DNA from: CAYFZO01 sp964347615
GTDB lineage: Bacteria > Pseudomonadota > Gammaproteobacteria > Poriferisulfidales > Oxydemutatoraceae
Assembly (NCBI GenBank): GCA_964347615.1
Contig: CAYFZO010000006.1
Location: forward strand, 1-64,000
DNA length: 64,000 bases
Direction of reading: 5' to 3'
Under the pieces are notes generated by a model. The model did not search any database, was not told the origin of the DNA, and saw nothing but the letters and a program-made list of their open reading frames with translations. Both the position numbers and the translations under genes were made by a program. Shown piece by piece: positions 1 to 9,408 of this stretch (the stretch's first letter is position 1; the number at the start of each line of letters is the position of its first letter).

Positions 1-40
1 GCCGCCATACGAGATTGACTTCAGCCGCCGCGACGCCGAC
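1..40 (+). pseudogene. 5' fragment of nitroreductase gene
   Basis: The first ~36 bases of the window match bases 1231-1270 of the intact nitroreductase gene (codons for PPYEIDFSRRD) with few differences, then the similarity stops. The window opens inside a broken or partial copy of that gene. A third piece, the 3' end, lies at 10400-10656. I cannot see how far the copy extends to the left. Confidence 0.6.
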
Positions 41-199
41 GTTGCACGGGAAAATCTCGCCTGTGGAAAACGGCTTGGTCGGTGACGGCGGCGCGTCTTG
101 CCGCTGCTGAACCCATACAAGGCGTTGACGGAAATTCCTACATTGCTTTATAGCGAGCGACGTAAGCATTATTAACCGATTTCATTATTGGGGGAACGC

Positions 200-481
200 A
201 TGAAACAGTTCAGCAAAACCAAGCCAATCACCAAAAACAACCTTCGTGGAGTGCCGGGCAACAAGCCCGGCGTGTACCGTATTAAAGACGCAAAGGGCAA
301 GATTCTGTACATCGGAAAAGCAAAGGGAGGCCGATTGGATGACCGTATTTGGGAACATAGAGGTCATTTCCAGAGCGGCACACAATTTCAATACCGCACA
401 ACCAAAGACAAGGATGCCGCTGACCGTTTAGAACACAAGGAAATCAGAAAACACATACCGCGACGCAATAAGAAGAAATAG
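200..481 (+). CDS. GIY-YIG domain protein, copy 1
   Basis: A 93-residue protein consisting almost entirely of a GIY-YIG nuclease-like domain. GVYRI (residues 24-28) and LYIGKA (36-41) form the family signature, followed by an arginine helix (RLDDRI) and LEHKEIRKHIPR, where Glu78 is in the position of the metal-binding glutamate. Members of this superfamily cut or nick DNA, but stand-alone domains of this size are mostly uncharacterised. I chose the ATG at 200 because GGGGGAA precedes it; a TTG at 188 is also open. The gene is repeated at 640 with a second complete copy. Its cellular role is unknown; association with mobile or defence DNA is inferred from position. Confidence 0.75.
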   Translation: MKQFSKTKPITKNNLRGVPGNKPGVYRIKDAKGKILYIGKAKGGRLDDRIWEHRGHFQSGTQFQYRTTKDKDAADRLEHKEIRKHIPRRNKKK

Positions 482-639
482 AATGGATGAAAACAGCTGC
501 GTCAAGCAGGTCAACCGAACCCGTGCACACCCGATTTTGTCTCATATCTGCTGACCCCATACACGTTGACGGAAATTCCTACACTGCTTATAGTGGGCGA
601 CATAAGCATTATTAGCCGATTTCATTATTGAGGGAACGC

Positions 640-921
640 ATGAAACATTTCAGCGAAACCAAGCCAATCACCAAAAGCAACCTTCGTGGAGTGCCAGGCG
701 ACAAGCCCGGCGTGTACCGCATTAAAAACGCAGAGGGCAAGATTCTGTACATCGGAAAAGCAAGGGGGGGACGATTGGATGACCGTATTTGGGAACATAG
801 AGGTTATTTCCAGATCGGCACACAATTTCAATACCGCACAACCGAAGACAAGGATGCCGCTGACCGTTTAGAACATGAGGAAATCAGAAAACACATACCG
901 CCACGCAGCAAGAAAAGATAG
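640..921 (+). CDS. GIY-YIG domain protein, copy 2
   Basis: Second tandem copy of the preceding 93-residue gene, with the same GVYRI and LYIGKA motifs, an intact LEHEEIRKHIP segment and an AGGGAA ribosome site before ATG 640. Differences between copies are mostly conservative (for example K to E and H to Y changes), and both frames are intact, which suggests that both products have been under selection. No partner gene is adjacent; the next gene is the nitroreductase at 1218. Confidence 0.75.
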   Translation: MKHFSETKPITKSNLRGVPGDKPGVYRIKNAEGKILYIGKARGGRLDDRIWEHRGYFQIGTQFQYRTTEDKDAADRLEHEEIRKHIPPRSKKR

Positions 922-1217
922 AATGGATGAAAACGGCTGCGTCGAGCAGGTCAACCGAACCCGTGCGCAAGGCGTTCTGCTTGTCATCTCGAGGCAATCT
1001 CAGGGAGAAGCCAATTGAGCGTCGATCAATCGTAGGTTGGCCGCCCATCAATACCGATACAGCCGCTGCCCGCACCGGCACCGGCTTTGAGTTCCCCAAT
1101 AACATATCTTGGGGCGTATCTTGGGCATCTTGGTGTCGGCACCCGATTCTGTCTCATATCTGCTGAACCCATGCAGCCTCTACCCCCGCGCGGCGGCGTG
1201 TAATATGATTGTCCGTG

Positions 1218-1826
1218 ATGCAAACGTTCAAGCCGCCATACGAGATTGACTTCAGTCGCCGCGACCCCGCCGACGGGGTTGACGAACTGTTCCATACGCG
1301 CTGGTCGCCGCGCTCGTTCAAGAAGACCACGCTGCCCGAGGAAACGCTGCGCGCCGTGTTCGACGCCGCACGCTGGGCGCCGTCGTGCTTCAACGACCAA
1401 CCGTGGCGCTTCATCACCAACACCGACGACGCCGACTTCGACCGGTTCTGCAAGCTCCTGAACGAGAAGAACCAGCAATGGGCGCGCAACGCCTCGCTGG
1501 TCGGCTTCATCGTCGCAAGGAAACACTTCAAGCATAACGGCCAGCCGAACAACTCGGCGATTTTCGACTGCGGCGCCGCGTGGCTCTCGATTACGCTGCA
1601 AGCGAGACGCTTCGGCCTCTATACCCACGGCATGGCCGGGATCAAACGCGACGAGGTGTACCCCGCGCTCGGCATAGACCCCGAGAAGTATCAGGTGATT
1701 TGCGGGTTCGTGCTCGGGGTGCTGGACACGAAAGAGAACCTGAATCAGGATTTTGTCGAGGGAGAGCAGCCGTCGGGACGGGATGCGCTGGATGTGATTT
1801 GGATGAGGGGGGAGTGGAAGGAGTGA
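1218..1826 (+). CDS. Nitroreductase family protein
   Basis: About 202 residues with the nitroreductase/FMN-reductase pattern: RWSPRSF near residues 24-30 (flavin phosphate contact), AARWAPSCFNDQPWRF near 45-60, and a C-terminal GDD/GVLD-type segment (CGFVLGVLD). Such enzymes are FMN-dependent NAD(P)H oxidoreductases acting on nitro compounds or quinones; the native substrate is not predictable. ATG 1218 is preferred over TTG 1209 and GTG 1215. The gene is the left border of the restriction module: a 5' piece sits at 1-40 and a 3' piece at 10400-10656. Confidence 0.8.
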   Translation: MQTFKPPYEIDFSRRDPADGVDELFHTRWSPRSFKKTTLPEETLRAVFDAARWAPSCFNDQPWRFITNTDDADFDRFCKLLNEKNQQWARNASLVGFIVARKHFKHNGQPNNSAIFDCGAAWLSITLQARRFGLYTHGMAGIKRDEVYPALGIDPEKYQVICGFVLGVLDTKENLNQDFVEGEQPSGRDALDVIWMRGEWKE

Positions 1827-1937
1827 ATCAAACACCGAGAGCCTGAGCGGAAAAATTCGACACCAAAAAATCTCCGTAGACCCACCGATAAAACGTGAGG
1901 GAAAACCGAACGCCAAGAAATGGAGTAACATTCCCTC

Positions 1938-4583
1938 ATGGCCAGTAAGCCTCGAAAAGTCGCACGCGACTACCGCCACAAAGAAAAAACTCTTTTGCGC
2001 CCCGAAAGCGGCACTCAGGACGTTTTCCCGGACTCCAAAAGACAACCGCCTAAGACTTGGCGCTACGATTCCTCTCTCTCGCCGGAACTGACGTGGGACG
2101 AAACTGAAGCTCGCAGTGAAGGCGAGCGGCTAATCCGGGAAATCATTGACAGCGACAACTTAAATCAGGCAAAGCAAGCGGCGGAAAAACTCAAAAGCCT
2201 GTCCCGACACTTCCTTAACTGGGCAGGCAAAGCCGAACGAGGCAGTTTCACGGTACCGACCCTCCCCTTGTTTGTTCATGAGCGGTTATCCACCCAAGCG
2301 GTGCTGGAAACCCTGAAACGCCGTCACCCTAAAAGAGGCCGGACTTTGGACATGTTCGGCGAGAGCGACAAAAGTATCGGCGAAAAAATTCGCGGCGCGT
2401 ACGAACATTTGAACGGCTGGCAAAACCGCCTGATTCTCGGTGACTCTCTGCAGGTAATGAACTCATTGGTAGAGTACGAAAATCTCGGCGGACAAGTGCA
2501 GATGGTGTACATGGACCCGCCTTACGGCGTCAAATTCGGCGGTAACTTCCAACCGTTTGTGCGAAAACATTATGTCAAAGACGGAGATGATGGTTCACTT
2601 AGTCGAGAACCAGAAATGGTCAAAGCCTACCGTGACACTTGGGAACTCGGCATCCACTCTTGGCTGACTTATATGCGCGACCGCTTGCTTCTTGCGCGGG
2701 AGATGCTGACCGATTCCGGTTCTTGCTTCGTTCAGATCTCAGAAGAAAACGTGCATTTGCTTCGATGCGTAATGGATGAAATCTTTAGCGAGAAAAACTT
2801 TGTGAGCATGATTTCGTATAAGACGACAAGCGGAATGAGCCAAAAACAGTCTTTGAAAAGAACTTCAGATTACATCTTATGGTACGCAAGAAACTTAGAA
2901 AAAATGAAGTTCAGACGGCTTTTTGAAAGACTTCCGCTGGACACTAAATTGTTCAATCGTGTTGAGGATAGAGACACTAAAGAACGACGCCCCATGACGG
3001 ATGAAGAAAGAAAGCATCCTGATTCTCTAGACGATAACTTACGTCCATTTCGCACATTACCGTTACATTCCAAAAGCGGAAATGACAGAAAGCCTCGAGA
3101 GTTTGCCGGAAAAAAGTGGAGAATTCCTTCTGGAAGTTGGAGATATTCTGAAAAAGGGTTTGACCGCCTCGTGAAAGAAAAGCGTATCGTGCAGGAAAAG
3201 ACTGCGTTGGGAGCGTTATACTACTTTGATGATTTCGGATACACCGAGCTGACGAATAATTGGCAAGACACAGGACCTGAATTAAAGAAAGGGTACGTCG
3301 TACAAACGTCTCCTCGACCGATCCAACGCTGCATTCTCATGACCACCGACCCCGGTGATTTGGTGTTGGACCCGACCTGCGGCAGCGGCACAACCGCCTG
3401 CGTGGCCGAGCAGTGGGGGCGTCGCTGGATCACCACGGACGTTTCCCGAGTGCCGTTGGCCCTCACCCGCCAACGCTTGCTCACCGCCACTTACCCCTAC
3501 TACCAACTGAAAGAAGAAGAACGCGGCCCGGCCGGCGGCTTTGTCTACGCCCGCAAGCAAAACAGAAAAGGAGAAGAAGCAGGCGGTATCGTCCCGCATG
3601 TCACACTGAAATCCATCGCCAATAACGAACCTCCGATGGAAGAAGTCTTGGTTGACAAACCGGAAGTCGAAAAACGAGTTACACGCCTCACCGGCCCGTT
3701 CTGCGTTGAAGCCGTACTGCCGACCCCGCTGTCGCCGGAAATCGATAAGTCGAAAGTGAGAGAACGTGACTCGTTGCCTGGCGACGAATCAAATCACATC
3801 GAACGCATGATCAGAGTGCTGAGTTTGTCTCCTGTAGTGAAACTGCCAAACAACCAAACTTTCAAACTGAAAGAGGTTCGCCCAATCGCCAAATCCCTGG
3901 AACTCCACGCCGAGGCCGAAAATGCCGACAATAATGAAGCGATCGCCGTCGTTTTCGGTCCCACCAACGGCCCCATCAGCGAACGTGCCGTGATTGAGGC
4001 CGGCAAAGAAGCAGGCGGAAAAAAGTATCACAAGTTGCTGGTCGTTGCTTTTGCGATAGAGCCGTCGGCTCGAGAAACCGTGGAACACGGCGAAGAGACG
4101 TTCGGTGTACCCGCCATTTACGCTCAGGCGAGTATGGATTTATCAATGCCGGATTTGCTGAAGAATACCCAATCGAGTGATATTTTCGCGGTCGTCGGCT
4201 TACCCGACGTCAAACTCGAAAAGATCGAAGAGCAAACGGAAGATGGGGATGATCTTTGGCAGGTAACCTTGCACGGCCTGGACGTATTCGACCCCACCAC
4301 CATGGAGCCTTCCCCCCTGAAAGGCAACGACGTGCCTTGCTGGATGCTAGACACCGATTACGACGGCCAATGCTTCCGCGCCGGTCAAGTATTTTTTCCG
4401 CGCACTTCGGCTTGGGATTCAATCCGCCGGGCCGTGCAGGCGGATTTTGACGAAGCCGTGTGGGAACGCCTGCAAAGCGCCGTCAGCGAGCCGTTTGTGG
4501 CGGGAGAACAAATCGCCGTCAAAGCCCTTGACGATAGAGGAAACGAACTGATGGTCGTTAAGAAAGTTGCAGACGAGAAATGA
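1938..4583 (+). CDS. Mod-like site-specific DNA methyltransferase
   Basis: An 881-residue DNA methyltransferase of the beta class (motif IV before motif I). DPPYGVKFGG at about residue 193 is the catalytic motif and DPTCGSGTT at about 477 the AdoMet-binding motif, giving N6-adenine or N4-cytosine methylation. It resembles the Mod subunit of type III restriction systems but is longer than usual (about 600-700 residues). The extra ~330 C-terminal residues are acidic and have no motif I recognise. The stop overlaps the next gene's start (ATGA), so the three genes 1938-9348 form one translationally coupled operon. The central part (2800-3200) is more AT-rich, as expected of a target-recognition segment exchanged by recombination. 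Confidence 0.85.
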   Translation: MASKPRKVARDYRHKEKTLLRPESGTQDVFPDSKRQPPKTWRYDSSLSPELTWDETEARSEGERLIREIIDSDNLNQAKQAAEKLKSLSRHFLNWAGKAERGSFTVPTLPLFVHERLSTQAVLETLKRRHPKRGRTLDMFGESDKSIGEKIRGAYEHLNGWQNRLILGDSLQVMNSLVEYENLGGQVQMVYMDPPYGVKFGGNFQPFVRKHYVKDGDDGSLSREPEMVKAYRDTWELGIHSWLTYMRDRLLLAREMLTDSGSCFVQISEENVHLLRCVMDEIFSEKNFVSMISYKTTSGMSQKQSLKRTSDYILWYARNLEKMKFRRLFERLPLDTKLFNRVEDRDTKERRPMTDEERKHPDSLDDNLRPFRTLPLHSKSGNDRKPREFAGKKWRIPSGSWRYSEKGFDRLVKEKRIVQEKTALGALYYFDDFGYTELTNNWQDTGPELKKGYVVQTSPRPIQRCILMTTDPGDLVLDPTCGSGTTACVAEQWGRRWITTDVSRVPLALTRQRLLTATYPYYQLKEEERGPAGGFVYARKQNRKGEEAGGIVPHVTLKSIANNEPPMEEVLVDKPEVEKRVTRLTGPFCVEAVLPTPLSPEIDKSKVRERDSLPGDESNHIERMIRVLSLSPVVKLPNNQTFKLKEVRPIAKSLELHAEAENADNNEAIAVVFGPTNGPISERAVIEAGKEAGGKKYHKLLVVAFAIEPSARETVEHGEETFGVPAIYAQASMDLSMPDLLKNTQSSDIFAVVGLPDVKLEKIEEQTEDGDDLWQVTLHGLDVFDPTTMEPSPLKGNDVPCWMLDTDYDGQCFRAGQVFFPRTSAWDSIRRAVQADFDEAVWERLQSAVSEPFVAGEQIAVKALDDRGNELMVVKKVADEK

Positions 4584-6232
4584 AAATAACCAAAGTCATC
4601 ATCCGCAACTTCAAGCGTTTCAGAGATGAAACTTTCAACCTCGACGGGCACGTCGTTGTCGCCGGTCCAAACAATTCCGGTAAAACAACACTGTTACAGG
4701 CAATCGCCACTTGGCATCTGGCACTGACGCGCTGGCGGGAACTGAACAGATATCAACGGCACGGCGGCGTTTACGCAAAGGCGCCGATTGCGAGACAAGC
4801 ATTTTATTCGGTGCCTTTACGCGCTTTTGACTTGCTGTGGCATCAACGCAGTGCAAACAACAGAATCGAGATAGAGATCACTTTCGACGGCATCCCTGTC
4901 CCCGTTGAAATAATCAGCGACTCCAGCGAACAGGTCTTGGTGCGCCCCCTCCAATCCGTGGAGCCGGCGCAACTAAAGAACCCAAGCAACTTCCCCAACC
5001 CGGTTTTTGTCCCCGCCATGACCGGCTTGAGTACGGAAGAACCGGTATATCAACAGCCAAAAATCAACCAACTGCTAGGACAAGGAAAGCCCGGCGACGT
5101 ATTACGCAATCTGCTGGTCGAAACCCACCAAAACCAAGACGCGTGGGACCGCCTAACAGCGTCATTGAAAAAGATGTTCGACTACGACCTTCTCCCGCCG
5201 AATACCGACGGCCCGAACATCATTGCGGAATATCAACACACCGGCAGCGGGACAAAATACGATATTGCCAACGCCGGCAGCGGCTTTTTGCAAGTGCTGA
5301 TGCTGCTGACCTTCCTGAACTCCCGACAAGGAACCGTACTCTTGCTGGATGAACCCGACGCCCACCTGCACGTGATTCTCCAAGACAGTATTTACAGCGA
5401 GCTAAGGCTCGCGGCACAAAAGAGCAAATCTCAATTGATCATTTCCACCCACTCAGAAGTCATCATAGACACGGTCGACCCGAGAGAACTATGTGTGCTG
5501 TTGGGTACTCCCAGAAAGCTGGCAAGCAACGAAGAAAAAGCCTCGTTGATATTTTCCTTATCCTCGCTTTCCAACTTGGACATCATGCTGGCACTTGAAA
5601 AGAAAAAGGTGCTTTATCTGGAAGGACACACGGACCTCGACGTGCTGCGCGCGTGGGCTCATATCCTGGAACACCGAGCAGAAAATTTATTGGAGCAGCC
5701 GTTTTGGAAGCCCGCCGTATTTGAAACCGCACCAGGAGCAAGAGGAATAAAGGCAGAAAATCATTTCGAGGCCCTACTGCTCGTTGAAAAAGAAATCCGC
5801 GGCGTACAAGTCATTGACCACGACGGAAATCCCGATATTCCCGACGGGAATACCGCCTTTGACGGAAAGCTGCTGAAGTTGTGCTGGAGTCGTTATGAGA
5901 TCGAAAGCTATCTTGTGCATCCCGACGTTCTCGCTCGATTCATTGCAGAAACGGTCGGGCCGACGGCGGAAATGGCGAACAGCGAAGCGATGAAAGAACT
6001 CATGCACGACTACCTGCCCAAGCAAGCCGCAGAAAACCCGATGCAGGAACACGGCTATTTCAAAAATACGAAAGCTCGTACCGACGTCTTGCCGCCGATT
6101 CTTGACAGGGCCGGACTGCCGGGTTTTCCTTACACACGTTACGCAGAAATCGCCGAAGTGATGCGGCAGGATGAAATCCACCCTGAGATAACGGAAAAAC
6201 TGGATGCAATCGCTGACTATCTGGGACTGTAA
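4580..6232 (+). CDS. AAA ATPase with OLD/TOPRIM-like C-terminus
   Basis: A 550-residue ABC/SMC-type ATPase. It has a Walker A motif (GPNNSGKTT, about residues 29-37), an LLLDEPDAHLH Walker B near 255 and the ISTHSEVIID switch segment, followed by a C-terminal region beginning KVLYLEGHTDLDVLRAW that resembles the TOPRIM start of OLD-family nucleases. It lies between the methyltransferase and the Res-like helicase and overlaps both (ATGA and TAATG), so it probably belongs to the same restriction complex. A third ATPase subunit is not part of classical type III enzymes. Its TOPRIM metal-site acidic residues (E in LEGHTD; DHDGNPD near 410) look plausible but need structural comparison. Confidence 0.75.
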   Translation: MKITKVIIRNFKRFRDETFNLDGHVVVAGPNNSGKTTLLQAIATWHLALTRWRELNRYQRHGGVYAKAPIARQAFYSVPLRAFDLLWHQRSANNRIEIEITFDGIPVPVEIISDSSEQVLVRPLQSVEPAQLKNPSNFPNPVFVPAMTGLSTEEPVYQQPKINQLLGQGKPGDVLRNLLVETHQNQDAWDRLTASLKKMFDYDLLPPNTDGPNIIAEYQHTGSGTKYDIANAGSGFLQVLMLLTFLNSRQGTVLLLDEPDAHLHVILQDSIYSELRLAAQKSKSQLIISTHSEVIIDTVDPRELCVLLGTPRKLASNEEKASLIFSLSSLSNLDIMLALEKKKVLYLEGHTDLDVLRAWAHILEHRAENLLEQPFWKPAVFETAPGARGIKAENHFEALLLVEKEIRGVQVIDHDGNPDIPDGNTAFDGKLLKLCWSRYEIESYLVHPDVLARFIAETVGPTAEMANSEAMKELMHDYLPKQAAENPMQEHGYFKNTKARTDVLPPILDRAGLPGFPYTRYAEIAEVMRQDEIHPEITEKLDAIADYLGL

Positions 6233-9200
6233 TGGCCATAAACGAAGTCGAAAACCCGATCATAAACTCGCCCTACCAAGAGCCGGCGGCGCATTGGAAA
6301 ATTCACGAGCACGAACCGGCGGAAAAAATCGAGGGGCGCCGAAAACCAACTTATATATACCTGCCGCCGGGAATCCAAATAAGCAGTGAGAACGAACGTG
6401 AAGTGGGCTATGAAATAGAACTGCAACTGGTCTCCCGGATAAGGGAACGACTCGCGGAATGGCGACCGCTCGCCTTGAACGGAAGCGGCGGTGTTACCCG
6501 AACCACGATGGATCTGCTTAACTACTGGCGGCGAGACGGAAGAAAACACCCTTTGTTTTTTGCGCAGCTTGAGGCTGCGGAAACAATCATTTTCCTCAAA
6601 GAAGCACGCGCGGATTTCTTGCACGGGATCGACGTTCCTGAGGACGACCCCGGAGAAAACAAGCGGCAGCAGGGGTTCACCGCTTTTCAACGGCTGTGCT
6701 GCAGAATGGCAACCGGCTCCGGAAAAACGACCGTGATGGCCATGCTGGCTGCATGGAACGTGCTGAACAAGGTCAACAACAAGCGGGATCCACGGTTCTC
6801 CGACGCCATATTAATCGTTTGCCCGAATGTGACAATCCGTGACCGACTGGCCGAGCTCGACCCCAAGAGAGGTGAAGCCAGCATTTATCGGACCAGCGAC
6901 CTCGTCCCGCCCGCGTTCATGCCTCAATTGGCGCAGGGGCGAGTCCTGACGGTGAATTGGCACGTCTTTGAACCACGCGGCTCCCAACTCGGGAGCAAGG
7001 TGGTGAAGACCGGGCAACCCGTGTCCATCCGAGAGACCGTATTGATTCGCGGTGAAACCACCACCGCGCGCGGCAGACGATACATGACCGAAGACGATCT
7101 TAGGCAGAAAGAATCTCTCGGGTTCTTAACGATTATTCCCGGCTCGGAAAAAAAAGACAAGGACGGCAATCTTGAAAAGGTGGAGATAGAAGCGAAAAAA
7201 TACGTCGAGTCCGACGCTGCATTGGTGCAACGTGTCTTGGGAAATGAGCTCGGGACGCGCCGCAAGATCCTGGTATTCAACGACGAGGCGCATCACGCAT
7301 ACCGCCTGCGTGGAGACGACACTGAAAACACATCAGAAGACGAGCTTATCGGTGATGAAGAGGTAGCAAGAAACTATTACAAGGAAGCCACGGTCTGGGT
7401 GGACGGTTTGGACCGAATACATAAACTTCGGAACATCAGTTTTTGCGTTGATTTTTCGGCAACGCCGTATTTTCTGGGCAACGCGGGCAAGGACACCAAC
7501 CGCATATTCCCGTGGACGGTAAGCAACTTCGATTTACAAGACGCGATTGAAGCCGGGCTGGTCAAGATTCCTCAACTCGCGGTGCGAGATTCTTCCGGAA
7601 GCAACGTCCCGGGATACTTTAATATCTGGAAATGGATTTTGCCTCAGCTTACATCTACCGAGCGCGGCGGAAAAAAAGGCGAAGTCAAACCGGAAGCGAT
7701 TCTCAAATATGCACACACACCGATTGCCATGCTCGGCGGAATGTGGGAAGCCCTCAGGCAGGAAATGATGAACTCAGACGACCCCCGCCCGCCGGTTTTA
7801 ATCATTGTCTGTAAAACCCGGAAGCTGGCGAAAGTCGTGTATGAATGGATAGCCGAAGACCAGCCGCCGAACGCCGCCATTCCGAGTGCGCAGCTGGCCG
7901 GACTGCGTAACGACGACGAGCATCAAAATACGATCTGCGTCTATTCAGACGTGCAAGACGAGATTGAAAGCGGTAACGCCAAGAGCGATGAAAACCGTTG
8001 GATGCGCCACACGCTGGACACCATCGGCAAAAGAGAGTGGCCGACAGACGGTCAGAGGCGACCGCAATACCCCGATGGTTTTGAAGAACTCGCGGAGAAA
8101 ATGAGGCGCGATAAACACCCGCCGGGACGGGACGTGCGCTGCATCGTCAGCGTGGGCATGCTCACTGAAGGGTGGGATTGCAACACGGTGACACACATCA
8201 TCGGCTTGCGCCCGTTCATGTCGCAACTTTTGTGCGAGCAAGTGATCGGACGCGGTCTGCGGCGCATTTCTTATGACGTCGGCGAAGACGGGCTGATGAA
8301 CGAAGAAATCGCCAAGGTGTTCGGCGTGCCGTTGTCCGCTTTCACCGTTAAAACCTCTAACGGTGGCGGTAAGAAGAAACTGAAGCGCCACCATATTTAC
8401 GCACTGCCCCAGAAAGAAAACTATGAGATCCGCTTTCCGCGCGTTGAAGGCTATCGGCAGGTTATCCGAAACCGCCTCGTCTGCGACGTGCAGAAAGTTG
8501 CTGAACTAGAAATCGATCCGCAGAAAATTCCAAAAGAAGTAGAAATGAAAGCAGGGTTATCCAACAACTTTGGTCGTCTTTCTCTTCATGGACCGGGGAA
8601 AATCAACCAGGCGGGCTTAGATGAATTCCGACAAGAAATGCGGCTGCAACAAAGGTTTTATCAGATGACGACCAGGTTGGCAAAGGATTATTCCCAAAAT
8701 GAGGGATGCCGATTGCCGGTGGGAATTCTGTTTCTTCAACTCTACGAAATCGTACAGGAATATTTTGACGAAAGAGTTGTCGCTATTGAACCTGCAGACA
8801 AAAAAGACGCCTTTTTGTCTCCGTATTACGGGTACGTGATTGAACGTCTGTTGGAGACCATTCGTCCTGAAGAATCTTCTGGCGAAGCACCTGAGCTGCC
8901 ACGCTATGAACGCATGAGGGACCACGGGTCCACCGCGGAAGTCGATTTCTACACTCGCCGCAAACCTTACTCGGTGTCCAAAAGCCATATAAACGCCGTC
9001 GTGCCGGACACCAAGAAGCTTGAGCAATCAGCTGCGTGGTATCTAGACCGACACCCGAAAGTTTTCTCATTCGCAAAAAATGAAGGAATGGGTTTCGGCA
9101 TTCCTTATTTGCACGACGGCACGGTTCACGATTACATGCCTGACTTCCTTGTTCGTCTAGACGGCGAAAACGGCGAAAATCGCTATTTGATTCTTGAGAC

Positions 9201-9348
9201 CAAAGGATACGATGAACTGAAAGAAATCAAACGAAACGCCGCAGAACGTTGGGTCGCCGCGGTTAACGCCGACGGCAAATACGGGCAATGGCACTACGAA
9301 ATGATTGCCAAAGCCGAAGAAGTAAACGGTGTTCTGGATAAGATGTAA
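6232..9348 (+). CDS. Res-like DEAH helicase-endonuclease
   Basis: A 1038-residue superfamily 2 helicase/translocase with a nuclease tail. Walker A is MATGSGKTT near residue 158, the DEAH box is FNDEAHHAYR near 348 and motif III is VDFSATPYF. The C-terminal helicase half contains GMLTEGWDCNTV and QVIGRGLRR. The final ~100 residues include PDFLVRLDG and LILETKGYDE, the D...E-x-K pattern of PD-(D/E)xK nucleases as in type III Res. It is about 60-100 residues longer than typical Res. With the upstream methyltransferase it would cut unmethylated foreign DNA using ATP. Confidence 0.85.
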   Translation: MAINEVENPIINSPYQEPAAHWKIHEHEPAEKIEGRRKPTYIYLPPGIQISSENEREVGYEIELQLVSRIRERLAEWRPLALNGSGGVTRTTMDLLNYWRRDGRKHPLFFAQLEAAETIIFLKEARADFLHGIDVPEDDPGENKRQQGFTAFQRLCCRMATGSGKTTVMAMLAAWNVLNKVNNKRDPRFSDAILIVCPNVTIRDRLAELDPKRGEASIYRTSDLVPPAFMPQLAQGRVLTVNWHVFEPRGSQLGSKVVKTGQPVSIRETVLIRGETTTARGRRYMTEDDLRQKESLGFLTIIPGSEKKDKDGNLEKVEIEAKKYVESDAALVQRVLGNELGTRRKILVFNDEAHHAYRLRGDDTENTSEDELIGDEEVARNYYKEATVWVDGLDRIHKLRNISFCVDFSATPYFLGNAGKDTNRIFPWTVSNFDLQDAIEAGLVKIPQLAVRDSSGSNVPGYFNIWKWILPQLTSTERGGKKGEVKPEAILKYAHTPIAMLGGMWEALRQEMMNSDDPRPPVLIIVCKTRKLAKVVYEWIAEDQPPNAAIPSAQLAGLRNDDEHQNTICVYSDVQDEIESGNAKSDENRWMRHTLDTIGKREWPTDGQRRPQYPDGFEELAEKMRRDKHPPGRDVRCIVSVGMLTEGWDCNTVTHIIGLRPFMSQLLCEQVIGRGLRRISYDVGEDGLMNEEIAKVFGVPLSAFTVKTSNGGGKKKLKRHHIYALPQKENYEIRFPRVEGYRQVIRNRLVCDVQKVAELEIDPQKIPKEVEMKAGLSNNFGRLSLHGPGKINQAGLDEFRQEMRLQQRFYQMTTRLAKDYSQNEGCRLPVGILFLQLYEIVQEYFDERVVAIEPADKKDAFLSPYYGYVIERLLETIRPEESSGEAPELPRYERMRDHGSTAEVDFYTRRKPYSVSKSHINAVVPDTKKLEQSAAWYLDRHPKVFSFAKNEGMGFGIPYLHDGTVHDYMPDFLVRLDGENGENRYLILETKGYDELKEIKRNAAERWVAAVNADGKYGQWHYEMIAKAEEVNGVLDKM

Positions 9349-9408
9349 CCAATTTCAGTCTTTCCCTTATCTTCTTTATGGTTACGGAGAACCCAAGAAG
9401 CAATCACC

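Larger units (their letters stand above)
105..1171. repeat. Tandem duplication carrying two GIY-YIG genes
   Basis: Units begin at 105 and 549 with the shared words TGCTGA(A/C)CCCAT and GTTGACGGAAATTCCTACA. Each contains one small GIY-YIG gene and ends with a shared tail beginning TAGAATGGATGAAAAC. Gene-to-gene spacing is 440 bp. The second unit has about 170 bp of extra sequence (roughly 965-1137) before the shared CACCCGATT.TGTCTCATATC motif, and a partial third start (TGCTGAACCCAT) is at 1161. Divergence of several percent indicates an old duplication. Confidence 0.8.

Noticed and set aside
1026..2045. 339-codon minus-strand frame
   Set aside because: Shadow of the nitroreductase gene, whose codon pattern and motifs are convincing.
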